Shown: positions 26,358-35,044, numbered from the stretch's first letter. The stretch: 64,000 nucleotides of DNA from Janibacter sp. CX7 (GCF_024362365.1 NZ_CP101464.1:2728001-2792000); one strand, 5' to 3'. The notes: generated by a model from the sequence alone, not told the origin. Numbers and translations are program-made.

Positions 26358-28442
26358 ATGGACACGATGACCTTCACCCCGCCCCCAGCGGTCGCGGCGG
26401 CGCCCCGCAGCGCGACGTCACCGCCGACCCGCCTGGCCCGCCTGTGGCGCGGCCCCGACACCGACCCGCGCTGGGCCCGACCGGCCCTGCTCGGTCTGCT
26501 CCTCGTCACGGCGCTCGCCTACCTGTGGAACCTCAGCGCCAACGGCTGGGCCAACTCCTTCTACTCCGCTGCGGTGCAGGCGGGGTCGCAGAGCTGGAGC
26601 GCGCTCTTCTACGGCGCCTCCGACGCGGCCGGGTCGATCACCGTCGACAAGCCGCCGGCCTCGCTGTGGGTCATGGCCCTGTCGGTGCGCCTCTTCGGCC
26701 TCAGCTCGTGGTCGATCCTCGTGCCGCAGGTGCTCATGGGGGTCGCGAGCGTCGGGCTCGTCCACGCCAGCGTCAAGCGGCACTGGGGCGCCGGGGCCGG
26801 CCTGCTCGCCGGCGCGGTCCTCGCGCTCACGCCGGTCGCCGTGCTGATGTTCCGCTTCAACAACCCCGACGCGCTCCTCGTGCTCCTCATGACGGCCGCC
26901 GCCTGGGCGACCGTGCACGCGATCGAGCGGGGATCGGTCCGATGGTTCGCCCTCGTCGGCGCGCTCGTCGGCCTGGGCTTCCTCACCAAGACCCTGCAGG
27001 TCCTGCTCGTCGTGCCCTTCCTCGGCATCGCCTTCCTCGTCGCGGCCGACACCACCCTGCGCCGCCGTGCCGTCGGCTCGCTCGTCGGCGTCGCCACGAT
27101 GCTCCTCACGGCCGGCTGGTGGGTCGCGATCGTCGAGCTCGTGCCCGCGAGCATGCGGCCCTACATCGGCGGCAGCCAGACCAACTCCTTCCTCGAGCTG
27201 ACCTTCGGCTACAACGGCCTCGGCCGGATCAACGGCAACGAGACCGGCTCCGTCGGGGGCGGCAACGGCTGGGGCCAGACGGGCCTGCTGCGGATGTTCG
27301 AGTCCGGCTCCGGCGGCCAGATCTCCTGGCTCATCCCGAGCGCCCTCGTGCTGCTCGCCGTCGGTCTGTGGTTGCGCGGCCGCGCGCCGCGCACCGACGT
27401 GCGTCGCGCCGCCTACCTCGTCTGGGGCGGCTGGCTCCTCGTGACGATGCTCGTCTTCTCCTTCATGGCCGGCATCTTCCACGACTACTACACCGTGGCC
27501 CTGGCCCCGGCGGTCGCCGTTCTCGTCGGCGCCGGTGCCGCAGAGGCCTGGGAGCGAAGGGAGGACTCCGTCGGCTCCGTGGCCCTCGCCGTGGCGAGCG
27601 CCGCCGCAGGCGTGTGGGGCTTCATCCTGCTCAGTCGCACGACCGACTACGGCTGGTTGCGCGTGGCCGTCCTCGCCGCCGGCCTGGCCGCGGCCCTCAT
27701 GCTCCTCGTCATCGCCCGGGTCCACCACCGAGCCGTCCCGGTCATCGCCGCCGTGGCGATCATCGCCGGTCTCGCGGGACCGGCCGCCTACTCGGCGACA
27801 ACGCTCTCGCAGGGCTACTCCGGCTCGATCATCACGGCCGGCCCGTCCACCGGTGGCCCCGGCGGCGGGGGCGCTCCCGGTGGCGGCTCCCTTCGGGCAG
27901 GCGCCGGCGCGCCGCCCCAGGCAGCGGGAGGCACCGGAACCGGCGCGCCCTCTCAGGGAACGGGCGGCACGGGAGCCACCGCGCCCTCGCAGGGCGGAAC
28001 CACCGCGCCCAACAGGACGGGAGGCGGCGGCATGGGCGGCCTGCTCGACGCGAGCACGCCGAGCACCGAGGTCGTCGCGGCCCTGTCGGCCGACGCCGAC
28101 TCCTACACCTGGGTCGCCGCCGCCATCGGCTCGCAGAACGCGGCCGGCCTCCAGCTCGGCACCGAGCTGCCGGTCATGGCCATCGGCGGCTTCAACGGCT
28201 CCGACCCCTCCCCCACCCTCGAGCAGTTCCAGCAGTACGTCGAGGACGGCGAGATCCACTACTTCGCCGCCGGTGGCGGCATGGGCGGTGGCATGGGTGG
28301 CTCGGGCACGGGCTCGCAGATCTCCACCTGGGTGCAGGAGAACTTCACCGAGGTGACGATCGACGGCTCGACCTTCTACGACCTCACCCAGCCGGCCTCC
28401 TCCTCGACGACCACGACCACCGACGGGGCGAGCAATGTCTGA
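26358..28442 (+). CDS. ArnT/YkcB-like GT39-family membrane glycosyltransferase with Gly-rich extracytoplasmic domain
   Basis: A 694-residue protein. The first 480 residues carry a dozen or so hydrophobic helices and typical GT-C signatures: SFYSAAVQAGSQSWSALFYGASDAAGSITVDKPP, an Asp motif of lipid-linked sugar transferases, LSVRLFGLSSWSILVPQ and FRFNNPDALLVLLM. The rest is extracytoplasmic: a Gly/Ala/Pro/Thr low-complexity stretch (residues ~500-565), then a small conserved domain (DSYTWVAAAIGSQNAAGLQL, MAIGGFNGSDPSPTLEQFQQYV) with GGGMGGGMGG. The ATG at 26358 has GGAG ten bases upstream. It probably takes sugar from the polyprenyl-phosphate-sugar made by the next gene. Confidence 0.85.
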   Translation: MDTMTFTPPPAVAAAPRSATSPPTRLARLWRGPDTDPRWARPALLGLLLVTALAYLWNLSANGWANSFYSAAVQAGSQSWSALFYGASDAAGSITVDKPPASLWVMALSVRLFGLSSWSILVPQVLMGVASVGLVHASVKRHWGAGAGLLAGAVLALTPVAVLMFRFNNPDALLVLLMTAAAWATVHAIERGSVRWFALVGALVGLGFLTKTLQVLLVVPFLGIAFLVAADTTLRRRAVGSLVGVATMLLTAGWWVAIVELVPASMRPYIGGSQTNSFLELTFGYNGLGRINGNETGSVGGGNGWGQTGLLRMFESGSGGQISWLIPSALVLLAVGLWLRGRAPRTDVRRAAYLVWGGWLLVTMLVFSFMAGIFHDYYTVALAPAVAVLVGAGAAEAWERREDSVGSVALAVASAAAGVWGFILLSRTTDYGWLRVAVLAAGLAAALMLLVIARVHHRAVPVIAAVAIIAGLAGPAAYSATTLSQGYSGSIITAGPSTGGPGGGGAPGGGSLRAGAGAPPQAAGGTGTGAPSQGTGGTGATAPSQGGTTAPNRTGGGGMGGLLDASTPSTEVVAALSADADSYTWVAAAIGSQNAAGLQLGTELPVMAIGGFNGSDPSPTLEQFQQYVEDGEIHYFAAGGGMGGGMGGSGTGSQISTWVQENFTEVTIDGSTFYDLTQPASSSTTTTTDGASNV

Positions 28443-29667
28443 CGCGCCCGTGCTCGACGTCGTCGTCCCGGTGTACAACGAGGAGCACACGCTCGGCGCC
28501 AGCGTGCACCGGCTGCACGAGCACCTCCGGCAGACCTTCCCCTACCCCTTCCGCATCACGGTGGCCGACAACGCGAGCACCGACACCACCCCGCTCGTGG
28601 CCGCCGAGCTCACGCGGCAGCTGCCCGGCGTGGTCCTCGTGCGGCTGGAGCAGAAGGGTCGTGGCCGCGCGCTCAAGCAGGTGTGGCTCGCGTCGCCGGC
28701 ACCGGTGCTCGCCTACATGGACGTCGACCTGTCGACCGACCTCGACGCCCTGTGGCCACTCGTCGCCCCGCTCATGTCGGGTCACTCCGACCTGGCGATC
28801 GGCACCCGGCTGCACCAGGACAGCCGGGTCGTGCGCGGCGTGAAGCGCGAGCTCATCTCCCGCTCCTACAACCTCGTGCTCCGTGCCGCGCTCGGCGCAC
28901 GGTTCTCGGACGCCCAGTGCGGCTTCAAGGCGATCCGCGGTGACGTCGCGCGAGTGGTGCTGCCGCTCGTCGAGGACCCCACGTGGTTCTTCGACACCGA
29001 GCTGCTGACGATCGCGGAGCGCTGCGGCCTGCGCATCCACGAGGTGCCCGTCGACTGGTGGGACGACCCCGACAGCCGCGTCGACGTCATCGGCACCGCC
29101 CGGGACGACCTGCGTGGCGTGCGGCGGATGCAGCGCTCCTTCGCGGCCGGGCTGCTGCCCACGGAGGCGATCCGGCAGGAGATGGGGCGGGTCCCCCCTT
29201 CGTCGGGGGTGGGGGCGCACGTCGTGCGCTTCGGCGTGGTGGGCGTGGCCTCGACCCTGCTGCACCTCGGCCTCTTCGCCGGATTGGCCACGGTGGTCGG
29301 GCTCGGCTCGCAGACGGCCAATGTCACCGCCCTGCTGCTCGCGACGATCGCCAACACCTGGGCCAACCGGCGGTGGACTTTCGGGATCAGAGGGAGCGAA
29401 GGGAGCCTGCGTCACCAGGCGCAGGGCCTGCTCGTCTTCGCGGTGACGTGGGCGATGACCTCCGGCGCCCTCGGGCTGGTCCAGGCGGCGTGGCCGGGCG
29501 CGCCCGTCACCGTCGAGACGATCGTCATCGGTGTCGCCAACGTCGTGGCGACCGTCGCGAAGTTCGTCGCGATGCGCTCGTGGATCTTCGCCGACCGCGG
29601 TGGGAGCGAGCCGGCGACACCGGACCCGGTGGTCGAGGAGGTCCGTGAGATGGAGGGCGCTCGCTGA
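28435..29667 (+). CDS. GT2 polyprenyl-phosphate glycosyltransferase fused to a GtrA flippase-like domain
   Basis: A 410-residue fusion. Residues 1-240 are a GT2 DPM1/YkcC-like transferase (VVVPVYNEEHTLGASV, DNASTDTT, LAYMDVDLSTDLDALWPLV, CGFKAIRGD, WFFDTELLTIAERCG). Residues ~260-395 are GtrA: four membrane helices starting FGVVGVASTLLHLGLFAGLA with NTWANRRWTF and FVAMRSWIF. Together these would make a polyprenyl-phosphate sugar in the cytosol and help move it across the membrane, where the GT39-like protein encoded just upstream (8-base overlap) uses it. This three-function cassette is probably for envelope glycan or protein glycosylation; the sugar is unknown. Confidence 0.9.
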   Translation: MSDAPVLDVVVPVYNEEHTLGASVHRLHEHLRQTFPYPFRITVADNASTDTTPLVAAELTRQLPGVVLVRLEQKGRGRALKQVWLASPAPVLAYMDVDLSTDLDALWPLVAPLMSGHSDLAIGTRLHQDSRVVRGVKRELISRSYNLVLRAALGARFSDAQCGFKAIRGDVARVVLPLVEDPTWFFDTELLTIAERCGLRIHEVPVDWWDDPDSRVDVIGTARDDLRGVRRMQRSFAAGLLPTEAIRQEMGRVPPSSGVGAHVVRFGVVGVASTLLHLGLFAGLATVVGLGSQTANVTALLLATIANTWANRRWTFGIRGSEGSLRHQAQGLLVFAVTWAMTSGALGLVQAAWPGAPVTVETIVIGVANVVATVAKFVAMRSWIFADRGGSEPATPDPVVEEVREMEGAR

Positions 29668-29686
29668 CCCGGGGCCCCGGACGTGA

Positions 29687-29719
29687 CAGGACCCCGGCCG
29701 CGTGGCGACCGGGGTCCTG
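29687..29719. terminator. terminator between the glycosyltransferase operon and tRNA-Ser
   Basis: CAGGACCCCGG and CCGGGGTCCTG form a perfect 11-bp stem with an 11-base loop between the convergent GT2 gene and tRNA-Ser. Confidence 0.85.
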
Positions 29720-29724
29720 CCTGC

Positions 29725-29817
29725 TGGCGGAGGCGGAGGGATTTGAACCCTCGATGGGCGGTTAGCCCAAACCGCATTAGCAGTGCGGCGCCATAGACCG
29801 GACTAGGCGACGCCTCC
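29725..29817 (-). tRNA. tRNA-Ser (anticodon GCT)
   Basis: A class II tRNA with a long variable arm: acceptor GGAGGCG/CGCCTCC, anticodon stem CCGCA/TGCGG with loop CTGCTAA (anticodon GCT), T-loop TTCAAAT, discriminator G and encoded CCA (included). It reads AGC/AGU. Confidence 0.96.
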
Positions 29818-29893
29818 AGACAACCCGGACAGAGTATCTGCCGGGTGGGCGGGCATCCAACTCGGGGCCGTGCGGACCACCGGAGAGGCTCGA

Positions 29894-31516
29894 TCAGCCG
29901 CAGATGTCCTCGTCGGCGGTGCGGCTCTCGACGGCGGTCGGGGCCGGCGGTGCCGTGACCGTCGCGGTCGGCAGCGGCTCGGAGCCCTCGCGGTTGGGCA
30001 CCTCGCGGGCGGTGTCCGCACCCGAGCCGAGGACGACCTGGACGGTGCCCGTGGTGAGGCCCTCGTCGACGACGAGCTTCGCGCCGGGGTAGGCGGCCGC
30101 GACGGTGCGGGCCGCCTCGGTGTCGCCCTGCGCGTGGCGCACGATGACCCCCTTCGTCGCCGAGGTGGGGGCCACGTCCGCGACCGTGGCGGTGAACCCC
30201 TGGACCTGCAGGGCCGCCACCTCCTGGCTCGCCAGACCACTGGTGCCGGTGTCGTTGACGACGCTCACCGCGATGTCCGACGGAGCGACGGTGAGGGCGC
30301 GCTGCTTGACCTTCTTCTTCGGCTCCTGGCCGGGCAGCGGGGTGTCGTTGCGCACCGCGGTCCACAGCTCGTCGGCGGCCTCCTCGCGCCACTGCACGCG
30401 GTTGACGTCGGCGGGATATGCCTCGGTGGGCACGGTGACGAAGACGATCTTGTCGGTGCCGATCCCCTTGAGGCTCGAGGCGATCGACATCATCCGACGC
30501 AGGCCGAGGTCGTCGTCCGCGGTCATCGACTTCGTCGCCGCGTCGAGGAACTTGTAGAGCCGATCGGGGCGCAGCAGGAGCGAGGTCTTCGTCGCCTCCT
30601 GGGCCATCGACGACATGAATGCCTGCTGCCGCTTGATCCGCTGCAGGTCGGAGCCGTCACCCAGCGTCTTGCGCATCCGGACGTAGCCGAGCGCCTCCTT
30701 GCCCTGCAGCCGCTGCCGTCCCGCCTCGAGGCTGATCTGCGCGTCCTCGTCGTGGACCGCCTCCGGCAGGCAGACCTCGACGCCGCCGAGGCCGTCGACC
30801 ATCGACTGGAAGCCGCCGAAGTCGATGACGGCGACGTGGTCGACGTAGATGCCGGTGAGCCCCTCGAGGGTCTTGACCGTGCACGCCGGCCCGCCCTGGT
30901 TGAAGTTGTCGTTCCACCGACGGACCTCGCCGTTGGCGACCGTCGAGGTCGGGTCCGCGCAGTCGGTCGGCGCCTTGGTCATCGAGTCGCGCGGGATCGA
31001 GACGACGTAGGTGGACTTGCGGTCGGCCGAGATGTGGACGAGCAGGTTGGTGTCGGAGCGCGGCCCGCCCTCGGCGGTGCCGACGCCGTACTCGGTCGTC
31101 CCGAGACCCTCGCGGGTGTCGGAGCCGATGACGAGGATGTTGAGCGCACCGTCGACGTCGTCGGGCCGCTGCGTGGAGCCGTGCCCGATGTCCACCCGCG
31201 AGATGTTGTCGTCGAGGTGCATGGCGACACCGAGCCCCACCGAGGTCACGAGCGCGGCGGCCGCTCCACCGGCGACGAGGGCACGGCGACGCCGGGTGGC
31301 TCGCCTGCCCTCGCGGTGCTCACGCAGCGTCGTGCGCGTGTGGTGGGTCCCGAGCCCGGAGGCGTGCTGACGACGTGCGGCGCGGGAGCCGAAGGCGGGC
31401 TCGGAGGCGGACTCGTCACGACCGCGCCGAGGGGAGCGACGACTGCGCTCGAGCTCTCGCTCGCGCTGTCGTCGTGCGGCGCGCGTCTCCGCGGGGCCGT
31501 CGTCCTCGGTGGTCAT
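29894..31516 (-). CDS. LytR-CpsA-Psr (LCP) family wall-polymer ligase with LytR_C domain
   Basis: A 540-residue membrane protein. The first 80 residues are cytosolic and very basic, followed by one membrane helix (ALVAGGAAAALVTSVGLGVAM). The LCP catalytic domain spans residues ~125-330: NILVIGSDTREGLG, RSDTNLLVHISADR, VVSIPRDSM, DNFNQGGPACTVKTLEGLTGIYVDHVAVIDFGGF and the Arg-rich YVRMRKTLGDGSDLQRIKRQQAF. A LytR_C domain (~425-500; AVSVVNDTGTSGLASQEVAALQVQGF) follows and a Pro/Thr tail. LCP enzymes attach polyprenyl-linked polymers to peptidoglycan. The ATG at 31514-31516 was used. It fits the neighbouring glycosyltransferases functionally. Confidence 0.92.
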   Translation of the reverse strand: MTTEDDGPAETRAARRQRERELERSRRSPRRGRDESASEPAFGSRAARRQHASGLGTHHTRTTLREHREGRRATRRRRALVAGGAAAALVTSVGLGVAMHLDDNISRVDIGHGSTQRPDDVDGALNILVIGSDTREGLGTTEYGVGTAEGGPRSDTNLLVHISADRKSTYVVSIPRDSMTKAPTDCADPTSTVANGEVRRWNDNFNQGGPACTVKTLEGLTGIYVDHVAVIDFGGFQSMVDGLGGVEVCLPEAVHDEDAQISLEAGRQRLQGKEALGYVRMRKTLGDGSDLQRIKRQQAFMSSMAQEATKTSLLLRPDRLYKFLDAATKSMTADDDLGLRRMMSIASSLKGIGTDKIVFVTVPTEAYPADVNRVQWREEAADELWTAVRNDTPLPGQEPKKKVKQRALTVAPSDIAVSVVNDTGTSGLASQEVAALQVQGFTATVADVAPTSATKGVIVRHAQGDTEAARTVAAAYPGAKLVVDEGLTTGTVQVVLGSGADTAREVPNREGSEPLPTATVTAPPAPTAVESRTADEDICG

Positions 31517-31580
31517 CGCGGGCACGATACAGGCAGGCACTGGGAGGCGGCGGCGTCATCGCAGGCGGACAACGACGAAA

Positions 31581-31603
31581 GCCCCCGCCCTCAGGCCGGG
31601 GGC
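31581..31603 (-). terminator. first of two tandem hairpins after cspA
   Basis: GCCCCCG and CGGGGGC stem preceded by ACGAAA. Sequence around it (GGACAACGACGAAAGCCCCCGCC) closely repeats that around the second hairpin 40 bp away, so one was probably duplicated from the other. Confidence 0.7.
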
Positions 31604-31620
31604 CTCGCAGCCGGACAACT

Positions 31621-31654
31621 ACGAAGGCCCCCGCCGTCAGGCGGGGGCCTTCGT
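31621..31654 (-). terminator. second of two tandem hairpins after cspA
   Basis: A perfect 14-bp stem (ACGAAGGCCCCCGC / GCGGGGGCCTTCGT) with loop CGTCAG, 39 bp after the cspA stop in the minus direction. Confidence 0.85.
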
Positions 31655-31693
31655 ATGGAAGCGGTGGGATCACCGCATCAGGTGTGCGTCGTC

Positions 31694-31897
31694 TCAGACG
31701 GGACGGACGCGCTCAGCCTGGGGGCCCTTGGGGCCCTGGGTGATCTCGAACTCGACGCGCTGCGCCTCGTCGAGGGACCGGTAGCCGGTCGTGTCGATAG
31801 CGGAGTAGTGAACGAACACGTCGGGGCCGCCGCCGTCCTGGGCGATGAAACCAAAGCCCTTCTCAGCGTTGAACCACTTAACGGTGCCCTGTGCCAT
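31694..31897 (-). CDS. cspA: cold-shock protein (CspA family)
   Basis: A 67-residue single-domain RNA chaperone. Both RNA-binding motifs are intact: GFGFI (RNP1-like, in KGFGFIAQD) and DVFVHYSAI (RNP2). The start [18 protein letters not shown] is nearly invariant in actinobacterial CspA. It binds single-stranded RNA and melts structures during growth and cold. The leader to the next gene upstream is about 280 bp, long enough for the structured 5' UTR common in csp genes. Two tandem hairpins follow the stop. Confidence 0.97.
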   Translation of the reverse strand: MAQGTVKWFNAEKGFGFIAQDGGGPDVFVHYSAIDTTGYRSLDEAQRVEFEITQGPKGPQAERVRPV

Positions 31898-32175
31898 GGG
31901 GTGAATCTCTTTCGTGTTGAACTATCCGGGCCCGCAGGTCGCGGTCCCTTGCCAGCTGCAAGCGCCCCTCGGCAGGGGGTACACGCCCCTGGAAACACTG
32001 TGGGCTCGACGTGGCGTCGGACCCGTTCGCATCATGCGAGAAGTTCTGTACTGCAACTACGCGGTGGACGCTACCAGCAAATACCCCGCGGAGCGCGATT
32101 GCGTCACATTGCCGGGAACGCTCCCCACGCCTGCCGGGCCCGAGCGCTCCGGGTCGGGAGCACCGCGACCGTCGG
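31898..32175 (-). promoter_or_regulatory. long non-coding region upstream of cspA, probable structured leader
   Basis: No gene is seen in these 278 bases. Near the ATG is AAAGAG as a possible ribosome-binding site. Farther upstream are small dyads (CCCCCTGCCGAGGGG and TCGCA-TGA-TGCGA on the minus strand) and an AT-richer stretch near 32050-32090 that could hold the promoter. A temperature-responsive leader is plausible but unproven. Confidence 0.45.
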
Positions 32176-32616
32176 TCAGGCGTGCCGGCGGACCGCGTCG
32201 ATGGCCTCGGCGTAGCCCTGCACGCCCCGGCCGACGATGACCTCGGCGGCCACGTCGGAGATGTAGGAGAGGTGGCGAAACTCCTCGCGGGCGTGCACGT
32301 CGGAGATGTGCACCTCGATGACCGGGCACCGCACGGCGGCGAGCGCGTCGCGGATCGCCACCGAGGTGTGGGTCCAGCCGCCGGCGTTGACGACCACACC
32401 GACCGCCCTCGTGCGCACCTCGTGGATCGCGTCGATCATGACGCCCTCGTGGTTGGTCTGCCGGAAGTCCAGGCTCCAGCCGAGCTCGTCGGTGCGGGCA
32501 CGGCACAGGGTCTCGACGTCGGCGAGCGTCTCGTGCCCGTAGACGTCGGGCTCGCGCTCACCGAGGAGGTTGAGGTTGGGGCCGTTGAGGACCACGAGGA
32601 CGGGTCGATCGCTCAC
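32176..32616 (-). CDS. aroQ: 3-dehydroquinate dehydratase, type II
   Basis: A 146-residue enzyme of the shikimate pathway that dehydrates 3-dehydroquinate. Type II features: [26 protein letters not shown] with the catalytic Tyr in VYG, the mobile-loop Arg in [41 protein letters not shown] and the catalytic His in [15 protein letters not shown]. Length is normal. It is isolated from other aro genes. A short gap separates its start from the convergent-side protease gene, with CGAAGGG at 32632. Confidence 0.95.
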   Translation of the reverse strand: MSDRPVLVVLNGPNLNLLGEREPDVYGHETLADVETLCRARTDELGWSLDFRQTNHEGVMIDAIHEVRTRAVGVVVNAGGWTHTSVAIRDALAAVRCPVIEVHISDVHAREEFRHLSYISDVAAEVIVGRGVQGYAEAIDAVRRHA

Positions 32617-32642
32617 TCCGGCAGCCTAGTGCGAAGGGAGTC

Positions 32643-34025
32643 TCAGCCCTCCCGCCGGAGGGTCCGCTCGAAGAGCCGTCGGGTCGCGCGCGGCAGCACC
32701 GACTCGGCGACCTGCACGTCGAGCGCGGGCCGCTCGCAGCTCACGCCGTAGCAGAAGGCGTCCGGCCGCGGCGTCCCTTCGTCGGCGAGGCGCGGCAGCT
32801 GCGGCCCCTCGAGGAGCGAGCGGAAGGCGCGCGCGTCGGGCGGGGGGAGCTCGCCGAGCCGGAGCTCCCGGGTGCGGGTCATGCCGCCGACCCCTCCGGT
32901 CCGGGTGAGCCGCAGCGCGGCGTCCTCGTCGGCCGGCTCAGGCGGCGCGGTCCGCTTCTGGGAAGGCGCGGGGGCTCCCCCTTCGCCGGCGGAGGTGACG
33001 CCCACCTGCTGCCAGGCGTCGACCACGGCTGCTGCCTGTGTGGAGCCCTCGCCGTAGCGGGCACCTGCGGCCGCGACGGTGAGGGCGGCGAAGGTCGCGA
33101 AGTCGCAGTCGGCGCTGATGTCGCCCAGGAGCACGTCGCGCCAGATGAGGCCGGGTGCCTGCCACGCGGGGCCGCCGATCGCGGTCGCCGCCAGGTGGAA
33201 GGCCTTGTTGGGGATGCCGGAGTTGATGTGGACGCCGCCGTTGTCGTCGCTCGTGCGCACGAAGTCGTCCATGTGCGCCGGCTGCGGGTCGCGACCCAGT
33301 CGGGGGTCGTCGTAGGCGGTGCCCGGCGCCGCCATCGACCGCAGCGCACGGCCCTGCACCCCGGGCAGCAGCAGCTCGGCGCCGATGAGCCAGTCGGCCT
33401 CGTCGGCGGACTGGTCGAGGTGGCGCTGCTTGACGAGGACCCCGAAGACGTCGGAGACGTGCTCGTTGAGCGCCCCGGACTGACCGCGGTAGAGCAGCCC
33501 CGCCGTGTGCTCGGTGACCCCGTGCGCGAGCTCGTGCCCGATGACGTCGAGGCTGGCGGTGAAGCGGCCGAAGGTCTCGCCGTCACCGTCGCCGAAGACC
33601 ATCTGCTCGCCGTTCCAGAAGGCGTTGTCGTACTGCTCGGCGTAGTGCACCGTCGCGATGAGCGGCATCCCCGCCCCGTCGAGCGAGTCGCGGCCGTACT
33701 CCTGCGCCCACAGCTGCCAGGTCAGGCCGAGCCCGTCGTGGGCCTCGTCGGCCGCCGGGTCACCCGTCGGCGGGTCGCCCTCGGCGCGCACGACGTCGCC
33801 GGGCAGGTCCTCGCCCCCGCGCGCGTCGTGGATGGTGCGGCGCGGCCCGGCCTCACCCGACCGGTCCGGCGGCACGGCGGTGGTGCGGGACCCGACAGGG
33901 GGCCGCTCATGACGCAGCGAGGCATCGATGGCCAGCGTGCGGGCGGCGACGAGCGCCGGGCCCGGCTGGTCGGAGCGGGCGAGCGCGGCGAGGACGTGCG
34001 GGGGGACGATGCTGCACCGGGTCAT
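32643..34025 (-). CDS. M4 (protealysin-type) metalloprotease fused to an emfourin-like inhibitor domain
   Basis: A 460-residue protein without signal peptide. Residues 1-35 match the short protealysin propeptide (MTRCSIVPPHVLAALA). The M4 catalytic domain covers ~65-345: zinc ligands in HELAH at 164-168 and E188 (LNEHVSD), with catalytic H266 in DDNGGVHINSG. After a Pro/Ala linker, residues ~366-457 resemble emfourin, the protein inhibitor usually encoded by a separate gene next to protealysins (LRLTRTGGVGGMTRTRELRLGELPP, PDAFCYGV, ESVLPRATRRLFERTL). The ATG at 34023-34025 gives the canonical propeptide start. A cytosolic protease with its inhibitor in cis is the likely reading. Confidence 0.88.
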   Translation of the reverse strand: MTRCSIVPPHVLAALARSDQPGPALVAARTLAIDASLRHERPPVGSRTTAVPPDRSGEAGPRRTIHDARGGEDLPGDVVRAEGDPPTGDPAADEAHDGLGLTWQLWAQEYGRDSLDGAGMPLIATVHYAEQYDNAFWNGEQMVFGDGDGETFGRFTASLDVIGHELAHGVTEHTAGLLYRGQSGALNEHVSDVFGVLVKQRHLDQSADEADWLIGAELLLPGVQGRALRSMAAPGTAYDDPRLGRDPQPAHMDDFVRTSDDNGGVHINSGIPNKAFHLAATAIGGPAWQAPGLIWRDVLLGDISADCDFATFAALTVAAAGARYGEGSTQAAAVVDAWQQVGVTSAGEGGAPAPSQKRTAPPEPADEDAALRLTRTGGVGGMTRTRELRLGELPPPDARAFRSLLEGPQLPRLADEGTPRPDAFCYGVSCERPALDVQVAESVLPRATRRLFERTLRREG

Positions 34026-34095
34026 CCACCCAGTGAACTCCTCGGCCCCGACAACCGCACCCCGGGGAGCGGTCGCCGCGTCTACGCTGGGCGCC

Positions 34096-34503
34096 ATGGC
34101 GTGGTTTGGGCGGTACGTCGTGGCCGCGGTGATCTTCGGGGTCCTGGACTACCTCTGGCTCGGCGTCATCGCCCGACCCGTCTACGAAGAGCACCTGGGC
34201 GACTGGCTCGCGGACTCGCCGAACATGGTGGCGGCCCTCGCCTTCTACGCGATCTACGTCTTCGGCATGGTGTGGCTGGCGATCACCCCGGCCCTGGCGC
34301 AGGGGTCCTGGGTCACGGCCGTGCTCAACGGTGCCGTCCTGGGGCTGGTCGCCTACGCGACGTGGAACCTCACCAACCTCGCCGTCCTCGACGGCTACCC
34401 CTCGGGCTCCGTCCTCTACGACCTGGCGTGGGGCACCGTTGGTACGGCGGCGACGTGCGGGCTGACCTTCGTCGTCTCCCGCCGGGTCCGGGCCCTGCGC
34501 TGA
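34096..34503 (+). CDS. DUF2177-family membrane protein
   Basis: A 135-residue protein with four hydrophobic helices. The family pattern is visible: VIFGVLDYLWLGVIARPVYEEHLGDWL near the N-terminus, ALAFYAIYVFGMVWLAI, LNGAVLGLVAYATWNLTNLAVLDGYPSGSVLYDLAWGTV. The biochemical role is not known. It is divergent from the protease (70 bp between starts) and followed almost at once by the tRNA-Ser gene on the opposite strand. Confidence 0.85.
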   Translation: MAWFGRYVVAAVIFGVLDYLWLGVIARPVYEEHLGDWLADSPNMVAALAFYAIYVFGMVWLAITPALAQGSWVTAVLNGAVLGLVAYATWNLTNLAVLDGYPSGSVLYDLAWGTVGTAATCGLTFVVSRRVRALR

Positions 34504-34509
34504 GGCAGC

Positions 34510-34599
34510 TGGCGGAGGGCGTGGGATTCGAACCCACGATGACGTTGCCGCCATAGCGGTTTTCAAGACCGCCGCACTAGGCCACTATGCGAGCCCTCC
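34510..34599 (-). tRNA. tRNA-Ser (anticodon TGA)
   Basis: A class II tRNA with a long variable arm: acceptor GGAGGGC/GCCCTCC, anticodon stem GCGGT/ACCGC with loop CTTGAAA (anticodon TGA), T-loop TTCGAAT, discriminator G and an encoded CCA (included). It reads UCN codons. Confidence 0.96.
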
Positions 34600-34690
34600 T
34601 CGCCCACGGCACCGCGGGCGAGTCCACGGTAGGCCATGCCCGGGTGGGTAGTGTCGGCGGTGAAGCGACCACCAGATCGAAAGGACTCCC

Positions 34691-35032
34691 ATGTCGAAGA
34701 TCTCCTTCGTCCTCGGCGCCGCCGTCGGCTACGTGCTCGGTGCACGAGCCGGCCGCCAGCGCTACGAGCAGATCCGATCCGGCGCCGCCAAGGCGTGGCA
34801 GTCGCAGCCGGTGCAGCAGCAGGTGGCGACCGCGAAGCACGCCGCCAAGACCAAGGCCGCCCCCGCCGCGCTCGATGCCGTGAGCACCGCCGCCTCGGTC
34901 GCGGGCGACAAGATGCGCGAGGGCGCCAGCAAGATCAAGGGCGACCCGTCGCGCGACGTCCCGAGCGGTGTCGCCGCCGACACCCAGGGCCCGTCGACCT
35001 ACCCGCTCGGCGAGGGCCCGACCCCCGCCTGA
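34691..35032 (+). CDS. YtxH-like small membrane-associated protein
   Basis: A 113-residue protein beginning MSKISFVLGAAVGYVLGARAGRQRYEQIRSGA, a glycine-zipper-like membrane segment followed by GxRAGRxRYEQI, typical of actinobacterial YtxH-related proteins. The middle is an Ala/Lys-rich helix (QQQVATAKHAAKTKAAPAAL) and the end is Gly/Pro-rich and polar. The role of the family is unclear; stress-related membrane association has been suggested for relatives. GAAAGGA precedes the ATG. A strong 20-bp-stem terminator follows. Confidence 0.8.
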   Translation: MSKISFVLGAAVGYVLGARAGRQRYEQIRSGAAKAWQSQPVQQQVATAKHAAKTKAAPAALDAVSTAASVAGDKMREGASKIKGDPSRDVPSGVAADTQGPSTYPLGEGPTPA

Positions 35033-35044
35033 CCCGCGACACGA

